Source: Candidatus Faecalibacterium gallistercoris (GTDB lineage Bacteria; Bacillota; Clostridia; Oscillospirales; Ruminococcaceae). Taken from it: a stretch of 36,107 bases of DNA. The stretch covers positions 1 to 36,107 of the forward strand of contig DXBJ01000048.1 of the NCBI GenBank assembly GCA_019116585.1, written 5' to 3'. The position numbers were made by a program, and so were the translations under genes. Positions 23,433 to 33,016 of the stretch are shown one piece after another. Under the pieces are notes generated by a model that was not told the origin of the DNA, searched no databases, and saw only the letters and a program-made list of their open reading frames with translations. How positions within the stretch are numbered: position 1 is the first letter of the stretch; each line of letters begins with the position of its first letter.

Positions 23433-23490
23433 GGAACAAAGGCGTTCCTGGCAGGCCGCTGCGCCTGCCAGGGGCGCTTTTTGTTTTTTT
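23433..23490 (+). promoter_or_regulatory. Candidate transcription attenuator in the gltB leader
   Basis: A terminator hairpin GCGTTCCTGGCAGGC (23442-23456) pairs with GCCTGCCAGGGGCGC (23463-23477), using two G-U pairs, and is followed by TTTTTGTTTTTTT. It lies between the promoter and gltB. A smaller upstream hairpin, GGAAC (23433-23437) with GTTCC (23444-23448), has the six-base loop AAAGGC. It uses bases of the terminator's 5' arm, so the two cannot form together. Loops with A at position 1 and G at position 4 are what ANTAR antiterminator proteins bind, but the usual first hairpin is not seen. Confidence 0.65.
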
Positions 23491-23521
23491 GCACACCTGA
23501 GAGAGATAGGATGGGATAGGA

Positions 23522-26500
23522 ATGGATCGTTGGAACGAACGCACAGCCCCTGCCGGCCTGTATGACCCCCGGTTTGAGCACGATGCCTGCGGCATCGGCG
23601 CCGTGGTGGACATCCAGGGCCGCAAAAGCCACCAGACGGTCAGCGACGCGCTGACCATCGTCGAACATCTGGAGCACCGTGCCGGCAAGGACGCCGAAGG
23701 GCGGACCGGCGACGGCGTGGGCATCCTGCTGCAGATCAGCCACAAATTTTTCTCCAAGGCCGCCGAAGAGCTGAACATCTCCATCGGCGGCGAACGGGAG
23801 TACGGGGTGGGGATGTTCTTTTTCCCCCAGGACGAGCACCTGCGCGCCCGCGCCATGAAGCTGTTCGAGCTGGTCACCCGCAAGGAGGGGCTGGCCTTCC
23901 TGGGCTGGCGCAAGGTGCCGGTGGCCCCCGAGATCCTGGGCAGCACCGCCCGGGACTGCATGCCCGCCATCTGGCAGTGCTTCATCAAAAAGCCGGCCAA
24001 GGTGTCCAAGGGCATCGACTTTGACCGCCGGCTGTACATCGTCCGCCGGGTGTTCGAGCAGGCCAGCAGCGGCACCTATGTGGCCAGCCTGTCCAGCCGG
24101 ACCATCGTCTACAAGGGGATGTTCCTGGTGGGGCAGCTGCGCCGCTTTTATGCCGATTTGCAGGACGAGGACTACGAGTCCGCCATCGGGATGGTCCACA
24201 GCCGCTTTTCCACCAACACCGCCCCCAGCTGGATGCGGGCCCACCCCAACCGCTTCATCCTCCACAACGGCGAGATCAACACCATCAAGGGCAACACCGA
24301 CGCCATGCTGGCCCGGGAAGAGTCCATCGCCTCCCACATCATGCAGGAGGATATGAACAAGATCCTGCCCATCGTCAATACCGCCGGCTCCGACTCGGCC
24401 ATGCTGGACAACACCCTGGAGTTCATGGTGATGAACGGGATGGACCTGCCCCTGGCCGTGATGATCACCATCCCCGAACCCTGGGAGAACAACAAGAACA
24501 TCAGCCGGAAAAAGCGGGATTTTTACCAGTATTACGCCACCATGCTGGAGCCCTGGGACGGTCCGGCGGCCATCCTGTTTTCGGACGGCGACGTGGTGGG
24601 CGCCGTGCTGGACCGCAACGGCCTGCGGCCCAGCCGCTACACCATCACCAAAGACGGCCGGATGATCCTGTCCTCCGAGGTGGGCGTGCTGGACTGCCCG
24701 CCCGAAAACGTCCTGGTCAAAGACCGGCTGCGCCCCGGCAAGATGCTGCTGGTGGACACCGTCAAGGGCGAGGTGGTGGACGACGAAAAGCTGAAGGAGA
24801 CCTACGCCAGCCGGGAACCCTACGGTGAATGGCTGGACCGCAACCTGGTCCAGCTGCGGGACCTGAAGATCCCCAACTGCAAGGTGCCCTCCTACACCCC
24901 CGATGAGCTGACCCGGCTGGAAAAAGCCTTTGGCTACAGCTACGAGCAGGTGAACGAGATCATCCTGCCCATGGCCCAGAAGGGGGCCGAGCCCAGCGGG
25001 GCCATGGGCACCGACACCCCCCTGGCCGTCCTGAGCAGCCGCCGGCCGCCCCTGTTCAGCTACTTCAAGCAGATGTTCGCCCAGGTGACCAACCCTCCCA
25101 TCGACGCCATCCGGGAAAAGGTGGTCACCTCCACCAGCGTCTATGTGGGCGCCCACGGCAACCTGCTGGAGGACCAGCCCGAAAACTGCAAGGTGCTCAA
25201 GGTGCACAACCCCATCCTGACCGAGACCGACCTGCTCAAGATCAAACACATGAATGTGCCCGGCTTCAGGGTGGCCACCGTCTCGATCAACTACTACAAG
25301 AACACCAGCCTGGAAAAGGCCATTGACCGGGTGTTCCTGGAGGTGGACCGGGCCTATAAGGAAGGGGCCAACATCATCATCCTGTCCGACCGGGACATCG
25401 ACGAGTACCATGTGGCCATCCCCAGCCTGCTGGCGGTGTCGGCAGTCTCCCAGTACCTGATCCGGACCAAAAAGAGCACCGCCCTGGCCCTCATCCTGGA
25501 GAGCGCCGAGCCCCGGGAGGTCCACCACTTCGCGGCTCTGCTGGGCTACGGCGCCTGCGCCGTCAACCCCTATCTGGCCCATGAGGCCATCGGCCAGCTG
25601 ATCGGGGAGGGGCTGCTGGACAAGGACTTTTACGCCGCCGTCAGCGACTACGACACCGCCGTCCTGAACGGCATCGTCAAGATCGCCTCCAAGATGGGCA
25701 TTTCCACCATCCAGAGCTACCAGGGCAGCCAGATCTTCGAGGCGGTGGGCATCTCGAAAGAGGTCATCGACAAATACTTTACCGGCACCGTCAGCCGGGT
25801 GGGGGGCATCGGGCTGGAGGACATCCAGGCCGACGTGGAGGCTCGCCACAGCTCCGCCTTCGACCCTCTGGGGCTGGACATCAATATGCAGCTGGCCAGC
25901 AGCGGCGACCATAAGTTCCGCAGCGGGGGCGAGGACCACCTGTTTAACCCTCAGACCATCTATCTGTTCCGCAAGGCCTGCTTTGAAGGGGACTACGCCG
26001 CCTTCAAGCAGTTCACCCAGGCGGTGGACAACATGGGCGAAAACGGCGTCCACCTGCGCAGCCTGCTGGACTTCAGCTACCCCGCGGACGGCGGCATCCC
26101 CCTCGACGAGGTGGAGCCGGTGGCCGAGATCCTCAAGCGGTTCAAGGGGGCGGCCATGAGCTACGGCGCCCTGAGCAGCGAGGCCCACGAGACCATCGCC
26201 CTGGCCTTCAACCAGATCGGCGCCCGCAGCAACACCGGCGAGGGCGGCGAGCCGGAGGAGCGGTACCACAGCCCCTCCAACTCCAAGATCAAGCAGGTGG
26301 CCTCGGCCCGGTTCGGCGTCACCAGCCAGTACCTGGTGTCGGCCGAGGAAATCCAGATCAAGCTGGCCCAGGGCGCCAAGCCCGGCGAGGGCGGCCAGCT
26401 GCCCGGCAGCAAGGTCTATCCCTGGATCGCCAAGACCCGCCACAGCACCACCGGCGTGGGCCTGATCTCGCCCCCGCCCCACCACGACATCTACTCCATC

Positions 26501-28048
26501 GAGGACCTGGCCGAGCTGATCTATGACCTGAAAAACGCCAACCGGGCCGCCCGCATCAACGTCAAGCTGGTCAGCGAGGCGGGGGTGGGCACCATCGCCG
26601 CCGGCGTGGCCAAGGCCGGCGCCCAGGTCATCCTGGTGTCGGGCTACGACGGCGGCACCGGCGCGGCCCCCCGCACCTCCATCAAAAACGCCGGCCTGCC
26701 CTGGGAGCTGGGCATCGCCGAGACCCACCAGACCCTGATCCTGAACGGCCTGCGCACCCGGGTGCGGATCGAGAGCGATTCCAAGCTGCTCAGCGGCCGG
26801 GACGTGGCCATCAGCTGCATGCTGGGCGCAGAGGAGTTCGGCTTCGGCACCAGTTTGCTGATGGCCGAGGGCTGCGTCATGATGCGGGTGTGCAACCTGG
26901 ACACCTGCCCCATGGGCATCTGCACCCAGAACCCCGAGCTGCGCAAAAACTTTGTGGGCAAGCCGGAATATATCATCAACTACCTGACCTTTGTGGCCCA
27001 GGAGCTGCGGGAGTACATGGCCAGGCTGGGCGTGCGCACCCTGGACGAACTGGTGGGCCGCACCGACCTGCTCCATGTCAAGCCCGCCGCTGGCCGGGCC
27101 GCCAAGCTGGACCTGGAGGCCATCCTCCACAACCCCCGGATCGGCAGCATGAACGTCCACTACCAGCCCGCCGACACCTACGATTTCCACCTGGAGCGGA
27201 CGCTGGATATGCGGGTCCTGATGAAAAAGTTCAAGCTGGGCAGCAAAGCGCCCCAGACCGTCAGCGTGGAGGTGTCCAACACCGACCGGGCTTTCGGCTC
27301 CATCTTCGGCAGCGAGATCACCCGCCGCTACGGCAACACCCTGCCCGACGATACCTTCACCGTCCAGTGCACCGGCGCGGGGGGCCAGAGCTTCGGGGCG
27401 TTCCTGCCCAGGGGGCTGACCCTCAGCCTGACCGGCGACTGCAACGACTACATGGGCAAGGGGATGTCGGGGGGCAAGATCGTGGTCCGCCCGCCCCAGG
27501 CCCCCGGCTTTAAGCCGGAGGAGAACATCATCACCGGCAACGTGGCCTTTTACGGGGCCACCAGCGGCAAGGCCTTCCTGTCCGGCGTGGCCGGCGAGCG
27601 GTTCTGCGTCCGCAACTCGGGGGTCACCGCAGTGGTGGAGGGCGTGGGCGACCACGGCTGCGAATACATGACCGGCGGCACCGTGGTGGTGCTGGGCCCC
27701 ACCGGCAAAAACTTTGCGGCCGGCATGACCGGCGGCATCGCCTATGTACTGGACGAGAACTGGGATTTCTACCAGCGTGTGAACAAGGAGACGGTCAGCC
27801 TGGAGCCGGTGGAGCACAAGCACGACGTAGCCACCCTGAAAGAGCTGATCCGGGAGCACGTGGAAGCCACCGGCAGCCCCCGCGGCCAGGAGATCCTGGA
27901 GCACTTTGGGGAGTACCTGCCCAAATTCAAAAAGGTCCTGCCCTACGATTATGACCGGATGCTGCGCGTCATCGCCTCGATGGAAGAGCGCGGCCTAGAC
28001 GGCGAGCAGGCGCAGATCGAAGCCTTCTACGCCCAGCAGAAACAGTGA
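23522..28048 (+). CDS. gltB: Glutamate synthase large subunit
   Basis: The 1508-residue enzyme transfers the glutamine amide to 2-oxoglutarate, giving two glutamates. The N-terminal amidotransferase nucleophile is Cys23 in FEHDACGIGA, exposed after propeptide removal. The FMN-binding synthase domain includes HSTTGVGLISPPPHHDIYSI and VSGYDGGTGAAPRTS. The 3Fe-4S cysteines are C1118, C1124 and C1129 in EGCVMMRVCNLDTCPMG. The C-terminal GXGXG-type beta-helix is rich in Gly, including GDCNDYMGKGMSGGKIVVRP. It is full length. GGATAGGA precedes the ATG, a weak site. gltD follows after 17 bases. Confidence 0.98.
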   Translation: MDRWNERTAPAGLYDPRFEHDACGIGAVVDIQGRKSHQTVSDALTIVEHLEHRAGKDAEGRTGDGVGILLQISHKFFSKAAEELNISIGGEREYGVGMFFFPQDEHLRARAMKLFELVTRKEGLAFLGWRKVPVAPEILGSTARDCMPAIWQCFIKKPAKVSKGIDFDRRLYIVRRVFEQASSGTYVASLSSRTIVYKGMFLVGQLRRFYADLQDEDYESAIGMVHSRFSTNTAPSWMRAHPNRFILHNGEINTIKGNTDAMLAREESIASHIMQEDMNKILPIVNTAGSDSAMLDNTLEFMVMNGMDLPLAVMITIPEPWENNKNISRKKRDFYQYYATMLEPWDGPAAILFSDGDVVGAVLDRNGLRPSRYTITKDGRMILSSEVGVLDCPPENVLVKDRLRPGKMLLVDTVKGEVVDDEKLKETYASREPYGEWLDRNLVQLRDLKIPNCKVPSYTPDELTRLEKAFGYSYEQVNEIILPMAQKGAEPSGAMGTDTPLAVLSSRRPPLFSYFKQMFAQVTNPPIDAIREKVVTSTSVYVGAHGNLLEDQPENCKVLKVHNPILTETDLLKIKHMNVPGFRVATVSINYYKNTSLEKAIDRVFLEVDRAYKEGANIIILSDRDIDEYHVAIPSLLAVSAVSQYLIRTKKSTALALILESAEPREVHHFAALLGYGACAVNPYLAHEAIGQLIGEGLLDKDFYAAVSDYDTAVLNGIVKIASKMGISTIQSYQGSQIFEAVGISKEVIDKYFTGTVSRVGGIGLEDIQADVEARHSSAFDPLGLDINMQLASSGDHKFRSGGEDHLFNPQTIYLFRKACFEGDYAAFKQFTQAVDNMGENGVHLRSLLDFSYPADGGIPLDEVEPVAEILKRFKGAAMSYGALSSEAHETIALAFNQIGARSNTGEGGEPEERYHSPSNSKIKQVASARFGVTSQYLVSAEEIQIKLAQGAKPGEGGQLPGSKVYPWIAKTRHSTTGVGLISPPPHHDIYSIEDLAELIYDLKNANRAARINVKLVSEAGVGTIAAGVAKAGAQVILVSGYDGGTGAAPRTSIKNAGLPWELGIAETHQTLILNGLRTRVRIESDSKLLSGRDVAISCMLGAEEFGFGTSLLMAEGCVMMRVCNLDTCPMGICTQNPELRKNFVGKPEYIINYLTFVAQELREYMARLGVRTLDELVGRTDLLHVKPAAGRAAKLDLEAILHNPRIGSMNVHYQPADTYDFHLERTLDMRVLMKKFKLGSKAPQTVSVEVSNTDRAFGSIFGSEITRRYGNTLPDDTFTVQCTGAGGQSFGAFLPRGLTLSLTGDCNDYMGKGMSGGKIVVRPPQAPGFKPEENIITGNVAFYGATSGKAFLSGVAGERFCVRNSGVTAVVEGVGDHGCEYMTGGTVVVLGPTGKNFAAGMTGGIAYVLDENWDFYQRVNKETVSLEPVEHKHDVATLKELIREHVEATGSPRGQEILEHFGEYLPKFKKVLPYDYDRMLRVIASMEERGLDGEQAQIEAFYAQQKQ

Positions 28049-28065
28049 GGGAGGGGACACATACC

Positions 28066-29544
28066 ATGGGCAAGATCACCGGATTTATGGAGTATCCGCG
28101 CAGGACCAGCACCGACGCTGCGCCCCTTGCGCGTCTGGAACATTTCAATGAATTTCACACCTGGCTGCCCCGGGAGGAGCAGCAGACCCAGGCCGGCCGC
28201 TGCATGGACTGCGGCGTGCCCTTCTGCCAGTCGGGGATGATGCTGGGCGGGGCGGCCTCGGGCTGCCCCCTCCACAACCTGATCCCGGAGTGGAACGAGC
28301 TGGTCTGGCGGGGCAAGTGGGAGCTGGCCCTCCGCCGCCTGCTGGCCACCAACCGTTTCCCGGAGTTCACCAGCCGGGTCTGCCCGGCGCTGTGCGAGGC
28401 GGCCTGCACCTGCGGCGAGGTGACCGGCAGCCCGGTCACCGTACGGGAAAACGAGCACGCCATCATCGAGATGGGCTATGCCAGGGGCTGGGTGCAGGCC
28501 GCGCCGCCCCCGGCCCGCACCGGCAAAAGCGTGGCGGTGATCGGCTCGGGCCCGGCGGGCCTGTCGGTGGCCGACTACCTGAACAAACGGGGCCACAGCG
28601 TCACCGTCTACGAGCGGGAGGACCGCCCCGGCGGCCTGCTGATGTACGGCATCCCCCAGATGAAGCTGGAAAAACAGGTCATCGAGCGGCGGGTTCGGAT
28701 CATGCAGGCGGAGGGGGTGGAGTTCCTCACCGGGATGGACGTGGGCCGGACGGTGGACGCCGCCGAGGTGCTGGCCCACCACGACGCGGTGGTCCTCTGC
28801 TGCGGGGCCAAACAGCCCCGGGACCTGGACGTCCCCGGGCGGGACGCCGCCGGGGTCTGCTTTGCGGTGGACTACCTGACCAGCGTCACCCGCAGCCTGC
28901 TGGATTCGGGTTTCGCGGACGGGCGGGCCGTCTCGGCGGCGGGCAAAAACGTCCTGGTCATCGGGGGCGGCGACACCGGCAACGACTGCCAGGGCACCGC
29001 CCTGCGGCAGGGCTGCGCCGACCTGCTGGCCCTGGAGATGATGCCCGAGCCGCCCGCCGGACGCACCGCTTCGAACCCCTGGCCTGAGTGGCCCCGGGTG
29101 CGCAAGGTGGATTACGGCCAGGTGGAATGCCTGGCCCGCCTGGACAAGGACCCCCGGGTCTACCAGACCACCGTCAAAGAGTTCCTGAAAGACGAGGCCG
29201 GGCAGCTGGCCGGCGCAGTGATCGCCTGCCTGCGCCCGGAGCAGGACCCCGACACCGGCCGCACCCGGATGGTGCCCACCGGCGAGGAATTCACCTACCC
29301 CTGCCAGCTGGCCCTGATCGCTGCCGGCTTTACCGGCTGCGAGGATTACACCGCCGCGGCCTTTGGGGTGGAGCGGAACGGCCGGGGCTGCGCCGCCGCG
29401 GAAGATTACGCCACACAGGTGGACAAAGTGTTTGCCTGCGGAGATATGCGCCGGGGCCAGAGCCTGGTGGTCTGGGCCCTGCGGGAAGGGCGCGACTGCG
29501 CCGCCCGGGTGGACCAGTACCTGATGGGCTACACCAACCTGTGA
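28066..29544 (+). CDS. gltD: Glutamate synthase small subunit
   Basis: The 492-residue flavoprotein feeds electrons from NAD(P)H to GltB. The N-terminal iron-sulfur region has RCMDCGVPFCQSG and CPALCEAACTCGE. A FAD-binding motif GSGPAGLSVADYL follows at about residue 160, and the NAD(P)H motif GGGDTGNDC at about 305. The ATG at 28066 has GGAGGGG at nine bases. A GTG seven codons earlier would include that ribosome site and is rejected. It is the last gene of the operon, with a terminator after it. Confidence 0.97.
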   Translation: MGKITGFMEYPRRTSTDAAPLARLEHFNEFHTWLPREEQQTQAGRCMDCGVPFCQSGMMLGGAASGCPLHNLIPEWNELVWRGKWELALRRLLATNRFPEFTSRVCPALCEAACTCGEVTGSPVTVRENEHAIIEMGYARGWVQAAPPPARTGKSVAVIGSGPAGLSVADYLNKRGHSVTVYEREDRPGGLLMYGIPQMKLEKQVIERRVRIMQAEGVEFLTGMDVGRTVDAAEVLAHHDAVVLCCGAKQPRDLDVPGRDAAGVCFAVDYLTSVTRSLLDSGFADGRAVSAAGKNVLVIGGGDTGNDCQGTALRQGCADLLALEMMPEPPAGRTASNPWPEWPRVRKVDYGQVECLARLDKDPRVYQTTVKEFLKDEAGQLAGAVIACLRPEQDPDTGRTRMVPTGEEFTYPCQLALIAAGFTGCEDYTAAAFGVERNGRGCAAAEDYATQVDKVFACGDMRRGQSLVVWALREGRDCAARVDQYLMGYTNL

Positions 29545-29582
29545 GGGCAGTATCTTAAGCCATTTTCTCTACCTATCCCAAT

Positions 29583-29627
29583 CGCGGAAGCGGGGGCCCG
29601 GCCAAGGGTCCCCGCTTCTGCGTTTTT
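29583..29627 (+). terminator. Terminator of gltBD
   Basis: GCGGAAGCGGGG pairs with CCCCGCTTCTGC with one mismatch, followed by GTTTTT. Confidence 0.85.
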
Positions 29628-29639
29628 GGGCGGGCCCGG

Positions 29640-29693
29640 GCAAAAGCGAAAGCCGCCGCACGCCTCCCGAAGGGGGCGCACAGCGGCTTTCGC
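29640..29693 (-). terminator. Terminator of the malQ operon (minus strand)
   Basis: GCGAAAGCCGC and GCGGCTTTCGC form the long outer stem. An inner stem-loop is closed by CCC-GAAG-GGG. On the minus strand it runs into TTTTG. It faces the gltBD terminator, so the two operons converge here. Confidence 0.75.
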
Positions 29694-29729
29694 AGTGCAA
29701 AAGGATAAGGAGAAAGAAAGAATGCCGGT

Positions 29730-31199
29730 TCAGGCAGGGCGGCGGCCATACAGCCCGGTCCAGTCTGCGATCCGGGCGGCCAGGGCCGGGGTCAGGGCGG
29801 CGGCGTCCAGGCGCCAGCGCCAGTTCCCGCTCTGGGTGCTGGGGGTATTGATCCGGGCCTCGGGCCCCAGGTGCAGCCAGTCGGCCATGGGGATCACCGC
29901 CAGGTCGGACACGCTGGCCAGGCAGGCGCAGATCATGGCGTCGGTGAGGCCGGCGGGCTCGCAGCGCAGGTAACGGCAGGCGTAGGCTACATCCTCGCGG
30001 CTGGCGGACTGCTGCCAGCCCTCGGTGGTGATGTTGTCGTGGGTGCCGGTGTAGACCACGCTGTGGGCGGTGTAGGTGTAGGGCAGGTAATTGCCCGGCT
30101 CCCGGCTGTCGAAGGCGAACTGCATGATCTTCATGCCGGGGCATCCGCTGGCGGCCAGCAGGGCTTTCACCTCGTCGGTCAGGTAGCCCAGGTCCTCGGC
30201 GATGACCGCATCCCGGCCCACCGCCTGGTGCATGGCGTCCAGAAACGCCTGGCCCGGGCCTTTGACCCACTGGCCGCCCTGGGCGGTGGCGCTGCCGGCG
30301 GGGATGGAAAAGTAGCTTTCAAACCCGCGGAAATGGTCGATCCGCACCACGTCGTAGATGGAGGTGGCGTGGCGCATCCGCTGCTTCCACCAGGCGAAGC
30401 CTTCGGCCTCGTGGCGGGGCCAGTCGTAGAGGGGGTTGCCCCAGAGCTGGCCGTCCGCCGCAAAGGAGTCGGGCGGGCAGCCCGCCACCCGGGTCAGGCG
30501 GACCTGGCCGTCGGTCTGGAACAGTTCGGGCCGCGTCCACAGATCGCTGGAGTCGGGGCTGACGTAGATGGGGATGTCCCCGATCAGGCGGATGCCCTTG
30601 CCGTTGGCGTAGACTTTCAGGGCGGTCCACTGGCTGTAGAAGAAGAACTGGACGGCCTTGAAGTAATCGCAGCGGCCGGCCAGGCGCCGGCGGGCGTCCG
30701 CCAGAGCGGCGGGCTCCCGGCAGCGCAGCGGGTCGGGCCAGCAGGCCAGCCCGGCCTGGCCCTGCTCCTCCTTGATGGCCATGAAGAGGGCGTAGTCCTC
30801 CAGCCAGGCGCACTGCTCCTGGCAGAACGCCTGATACGCCGGGGAAGGGGAGGCCAGCAGCCGGCCGGCCGCCTGCTGGAGGACGGCGGGCCGCTGGGTG
30901 TACAGCAGGTCGTACCGGATGGGGCCGGCAGGCTGGGGGGCGGGCAGCTCCTCCCGGGCCAGCAGGCCCTGCTGCGCCAGCAGGTCAAAGTCGATGAAAT
31001 AGGGGTTGCCCGCAAAGGCGGAAAAACTCTGGTAGGGGCTGTCCCCATAACCGGTGGGGCCGATGGGCAGGATCTGCCAGTAGGACTGCCCGGCCTCGGC
31101 CAGAAAATCCACAAAACGGTAGGCCTCGCGGCCCAGGGTGCCGATGCCGTAAGGCCCCGGCAGGCTGAACACAGGCATCAGGATGCCGCTTGCACGCAT
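29730..31199 (-). CDS. malQ: 4-alpha-glucanotransferase (amylomaltase)
   Basis: The 489-residue GH77 enzyme disproportionates maltodextrins in the cytoplasm. Catalytic motifs are VRIDHFRGFESYF with nucleophile D288, VIAEDLGYL with acid/base E335, and YTGTHDN with D388. The usual THDNDT motif reads THDNIT here, a small change beside the catalytic Asp. GDIPIYVSPDSSDLW is the typical 250s-region motif. The ATG at 31199 follows GGAGGG. A longer in-frame reading runs through the permease gene and is rejected. It is the last gene of a sugar-import operon, so that importer probably brings in alpha-glucans. Confidence 0.96.
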   Translation of the reverse strand: MRASGILMPVFSLPGPYGIGTLGREAYRFVDFLAEAGQSYWQILPIGPTGYGDSPYQSFSAFAGNPYFIDFDLLAQQGLLAREELPAPQPAGPIRYDLLYTQRPAVLQQAAGRLLASPSPAYQAFCQEQCAWLEDYALFMAIKEEQGQAGLACWPDPLRCREPAALADARRRLAGRCDYFKAVQFFFYSQWTALKVYANGKGIRLIGDIPIYVSPDSSDLWTRPELFQTDGQVRLTRVAGCPPDSFAADGQLWGNPLYDWPRHEAEGFAWWKQRMRHATSIYDVVRIDHFRGFESYFSIPAGSATAQGGQWVKGPGQAFLDAMHQAVGRDAVIAEDLGYLTDEVKALLAASGCPGMKIMQFAFDSREPGNYLPYTYTAHSVVYTGTHDNITTEGWQQSASREDVAYACRYLRCEPAGLTDAMICACLASVSDLAVIPMADWLHLGPEARINTPSTQSGNWRWRLDAAALTPALAARIADWTGLYGRRPA

Positions 31200-31213
31200 A
31201 GGCGATCCCTCCC

Positions 31214-32056
31214 TCAGCCCTTGACGGCGCCGGCGATGACGCCCTCGATGATGTACTTCTGGCAGGCCACGTACAGGATGATGATGGGGACGATGGCGAT
31301 GATGATGCAGGCCATCATGGGGGCCAGCTCCACCCGGCCGTAGCCGCCGCGGAAATACTGGATGGCCATGGGGATGGTGCGGTATTTTTTGATGTCCAGC
31401 ACCAGGGTGGGCAGGAGGTAATCGTTCCAGACCCACATGGTTTCCAGGATGGCGGTGGAGATCATGGTGGGCTTGAGGATGGGGAACACGATGCGGAAGA
31501 ACAGCTGCACCGGGTTGCACCCGTCGATCATGGCCGACTCTTCGATCTCAATGGGGACGCTCTTCATAAAGCCGGTGAACATGAACACCGCCAGGCCGGC
31601 GCCGAAGCCCAGGTAGATGATGCAGATGTTCCAGGGGGTGTTCAGCTTGAGGGTGTCGGCGGTCTTGGACAGGGTGAACATGACCATCTGGAAGGGGACC
31701 ACCATGGAGAAAACGATCAGCAGGTTCATCCCTTTGGACAGCAGGTTGTGCACCCGGGTCAGGTACCAGCCGCACATGGAGCAGCACAGCAAGATCAGGA
31801 ATACGCTGGTCACCGTGATGACCAGGCTGTAGAAGAAGCTGGACAGGAAGTCCATCTTCACGATGCCGTAGATGTAGTTGGCGGCGCCGGCAAAGTTTTC
31901 GGCGGTGGGCAGGGCAAAGACGGTGGAGGTGGTGAAGCTGCCCTCCACCTTCAGGCTGTTCAAAAAGATCAGCACCACCGGGTAGACCCACAGCAGGCAG
32001 AGGATGGACATGACCACCGTGAGGATGGTGTTGTACAGGAGCTTGGTTTTAGCCAT
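31214..32056 (-). CDS. Sugar ABC transporter permease, MalG-like
   Basis: The 280-residue membrane protein has six predicted helices. The ABC coupling motif is ESAMIDGCNPVQLFFRIVFP (about residues 190-210), the EAA loop of carbohydrate permeases. AAGGAGG precedes the ATG at 32056, and the start overlaps the upstream permease stop by one base. A longer reading to 32161 lies inside that gene. With MalF-like and receptor genes it imports a sugar, probably a malto-oligosaccharide given malQ. No ATPase gene is present, so a shared MsmK-type ATPase elsewhere is likely. Confidence 0.93.
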   Translation of the reverse strand: MAKTKLLYNTILTVVMSILCLLWVYPVVLIFLNSLKVEGSFTTSTVFALPTAENFAGAANYIYGIVKMDFLSSFFYSLVITVTSVFLILLCCSMCGWYLTRVHNLLSKGMNLLIVFSMVVPFQMVMFTLSKTADTLKLNTPWNICIIYLGFGAGLAVFMFTGFMKSVPIEIEESAMIDGCNPVQLFFRIVFPILKPTMISTAILETMWVWNDYLLPTLVLDIKKYRTIPMAIQYFRGGYGRVELAPMMACIIIAIVPIIILYVACQKYIIEGVIAGAVKG

Positions 32057-32907
32057 CAGGACTGCACCTCCTTCGAGCGGGTGAAGTGGAGCTGCACCAG
32101 CGAGATCACGACGACGATCAGGAAAAAGACCACAGCCTTGGCCTGGCCGATGCCCTTCCACTGGGCGCCGCTGCGGCCGTAGAAGGTGGAGTAGATGTTG
32201 AGGGCCAGCATCTCGCTCAGGTTGGCAGGCTCGCCGCCGGTCAGGGCCACGTTCTGGTCAAACAGCTTGAAGCTGTTGGTCAGCGTCAGGAAGGTGCAGA
32301 TGGTGATGCTGGGCATGACCAGGGGCACCTTGATCTTGAACAGGATCTCGCGGCCGGTGGCGCCGTCGATCTTGGCGGCCTCGATCAGGTCGCCGGGGAC
32401 GCTCTGGAGGCCGGCCACATAAATGATCATCATGTAGCCGATCTGCTGCCAGCACATCAGGATGACCAGGCCGATGAAGCCGTAGCGCTCGTCCAGGGCC
32501 AGCAGGGGCTTGCCCAGGTTGGCGAGCACGCCGTTGAGCAGGATCTGCCAGATGTAGCCCAGCAGGATGCCGCCGATCAGGTTGGGCATGAAGTAAACGG
32601 TGCGGAACAGGTTGGTGCCACGGATGCCCCGGGTCAGGGCCAGGGCGATGGCAAAGGCAAACACGTTGATGAGGACGGTGGACACCACCGTAAAGGCGGC
32701 CGTGAACCAGAACGCATGGGTAAAGGTGGCGTCCTGGAACACCTTGATGTAGTTGTCAAACCCCACGAAGGTGGTCTTGGACACGGTGGTGAACCGCTGG
32801 AAGGAAAGGTAGATGCCCCAGATGAAGGGCCAGATAAAGCCGATGATGAAGGCCAGCAAGGTGGGCAGGACGAACACCGGCCAGTATTTGCTGATCGCTT
32901 TTTGCAT
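32056..32907 (-). CDS. Sugar ABC transporter permease, MalF-like
   Basis: The 283-residue membrane protein starts MQKAISKYWPVFVLPTLLAF and has six helices. The EAA loop is LIEAAKIDGATGREILFKIK (about residues 178-197). AGGAGG precedes the ATG at 32907. It follows the receptor gene after 109 bases that contain an intrinsic terminator, so permease mRNA is probably less abundant than receptor mRNA. It pairs with the MalG-like protein. Confidence 0.93.
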   Translation of the reverse strand: MQKAISKYWPVFVLPTLLAFIIGFIWPFIWGIYLSFQRFTTVSKTTFVGFDNYIKVFQDATFTHAFWFTAAFTVVSTVLINVFAFAIALALTRGIRGTNLFRTVYFMPNLIGGILLGYIWQILLNGVLANLGKPLLALDERYGFIGLVILMCWQQIGYMMIIYVAGLQSVPGDLIEAAKIDGATGREILFKIKVPLVMPSITICTFLTLTNSFKLFDQNVALTGGEPANLSEMLALNIYSTFYGRSGAQWKGIGQAKAVVFFLIVVVISLVQLHFTRSKEVQS

Positions 32908-32934
32908 GATTCAATCCTCCTGTGCGCTCGGCAT

Positions 32935-32972
32935 AAAAAAGCAGGGACGGGCCTGTCGCTGCCCGCCCCTGC
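32935..32972 (-). terminator. Internal terminator between receptor and permease genes
   Basis: On the minus strand GCAGGGGCGGGC pairs with GCCCGTCCCTGC (one mismatch) and is followed by TTTTTT. It lies inside the operon, so it should act as a partial terminator that keeps the receptor in excess. Confidence 0.85.
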
Positions 32973-33016
32973 CGGTTTGGTCGATCCTGCTGTCACAGCG
33001 GGCAGCTGCCGGAGGC

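Noticed and set aside
23159-27904. A 1581-codon open frame on the minus strand opposite gltB
   Set aside because: It is the mirror of the gltB gene in GC-rich DNA. Its translation is low-complexity Gly/His/Val-rich and matches no family, while the plus strand encodes full-length GltB.
29730-31520. A 596-residue MalQ with an N-terminal extension
   Set aside because: The extra part is the permease gene out of frame. GGAGGG and ATG at 31199 give the usual start.
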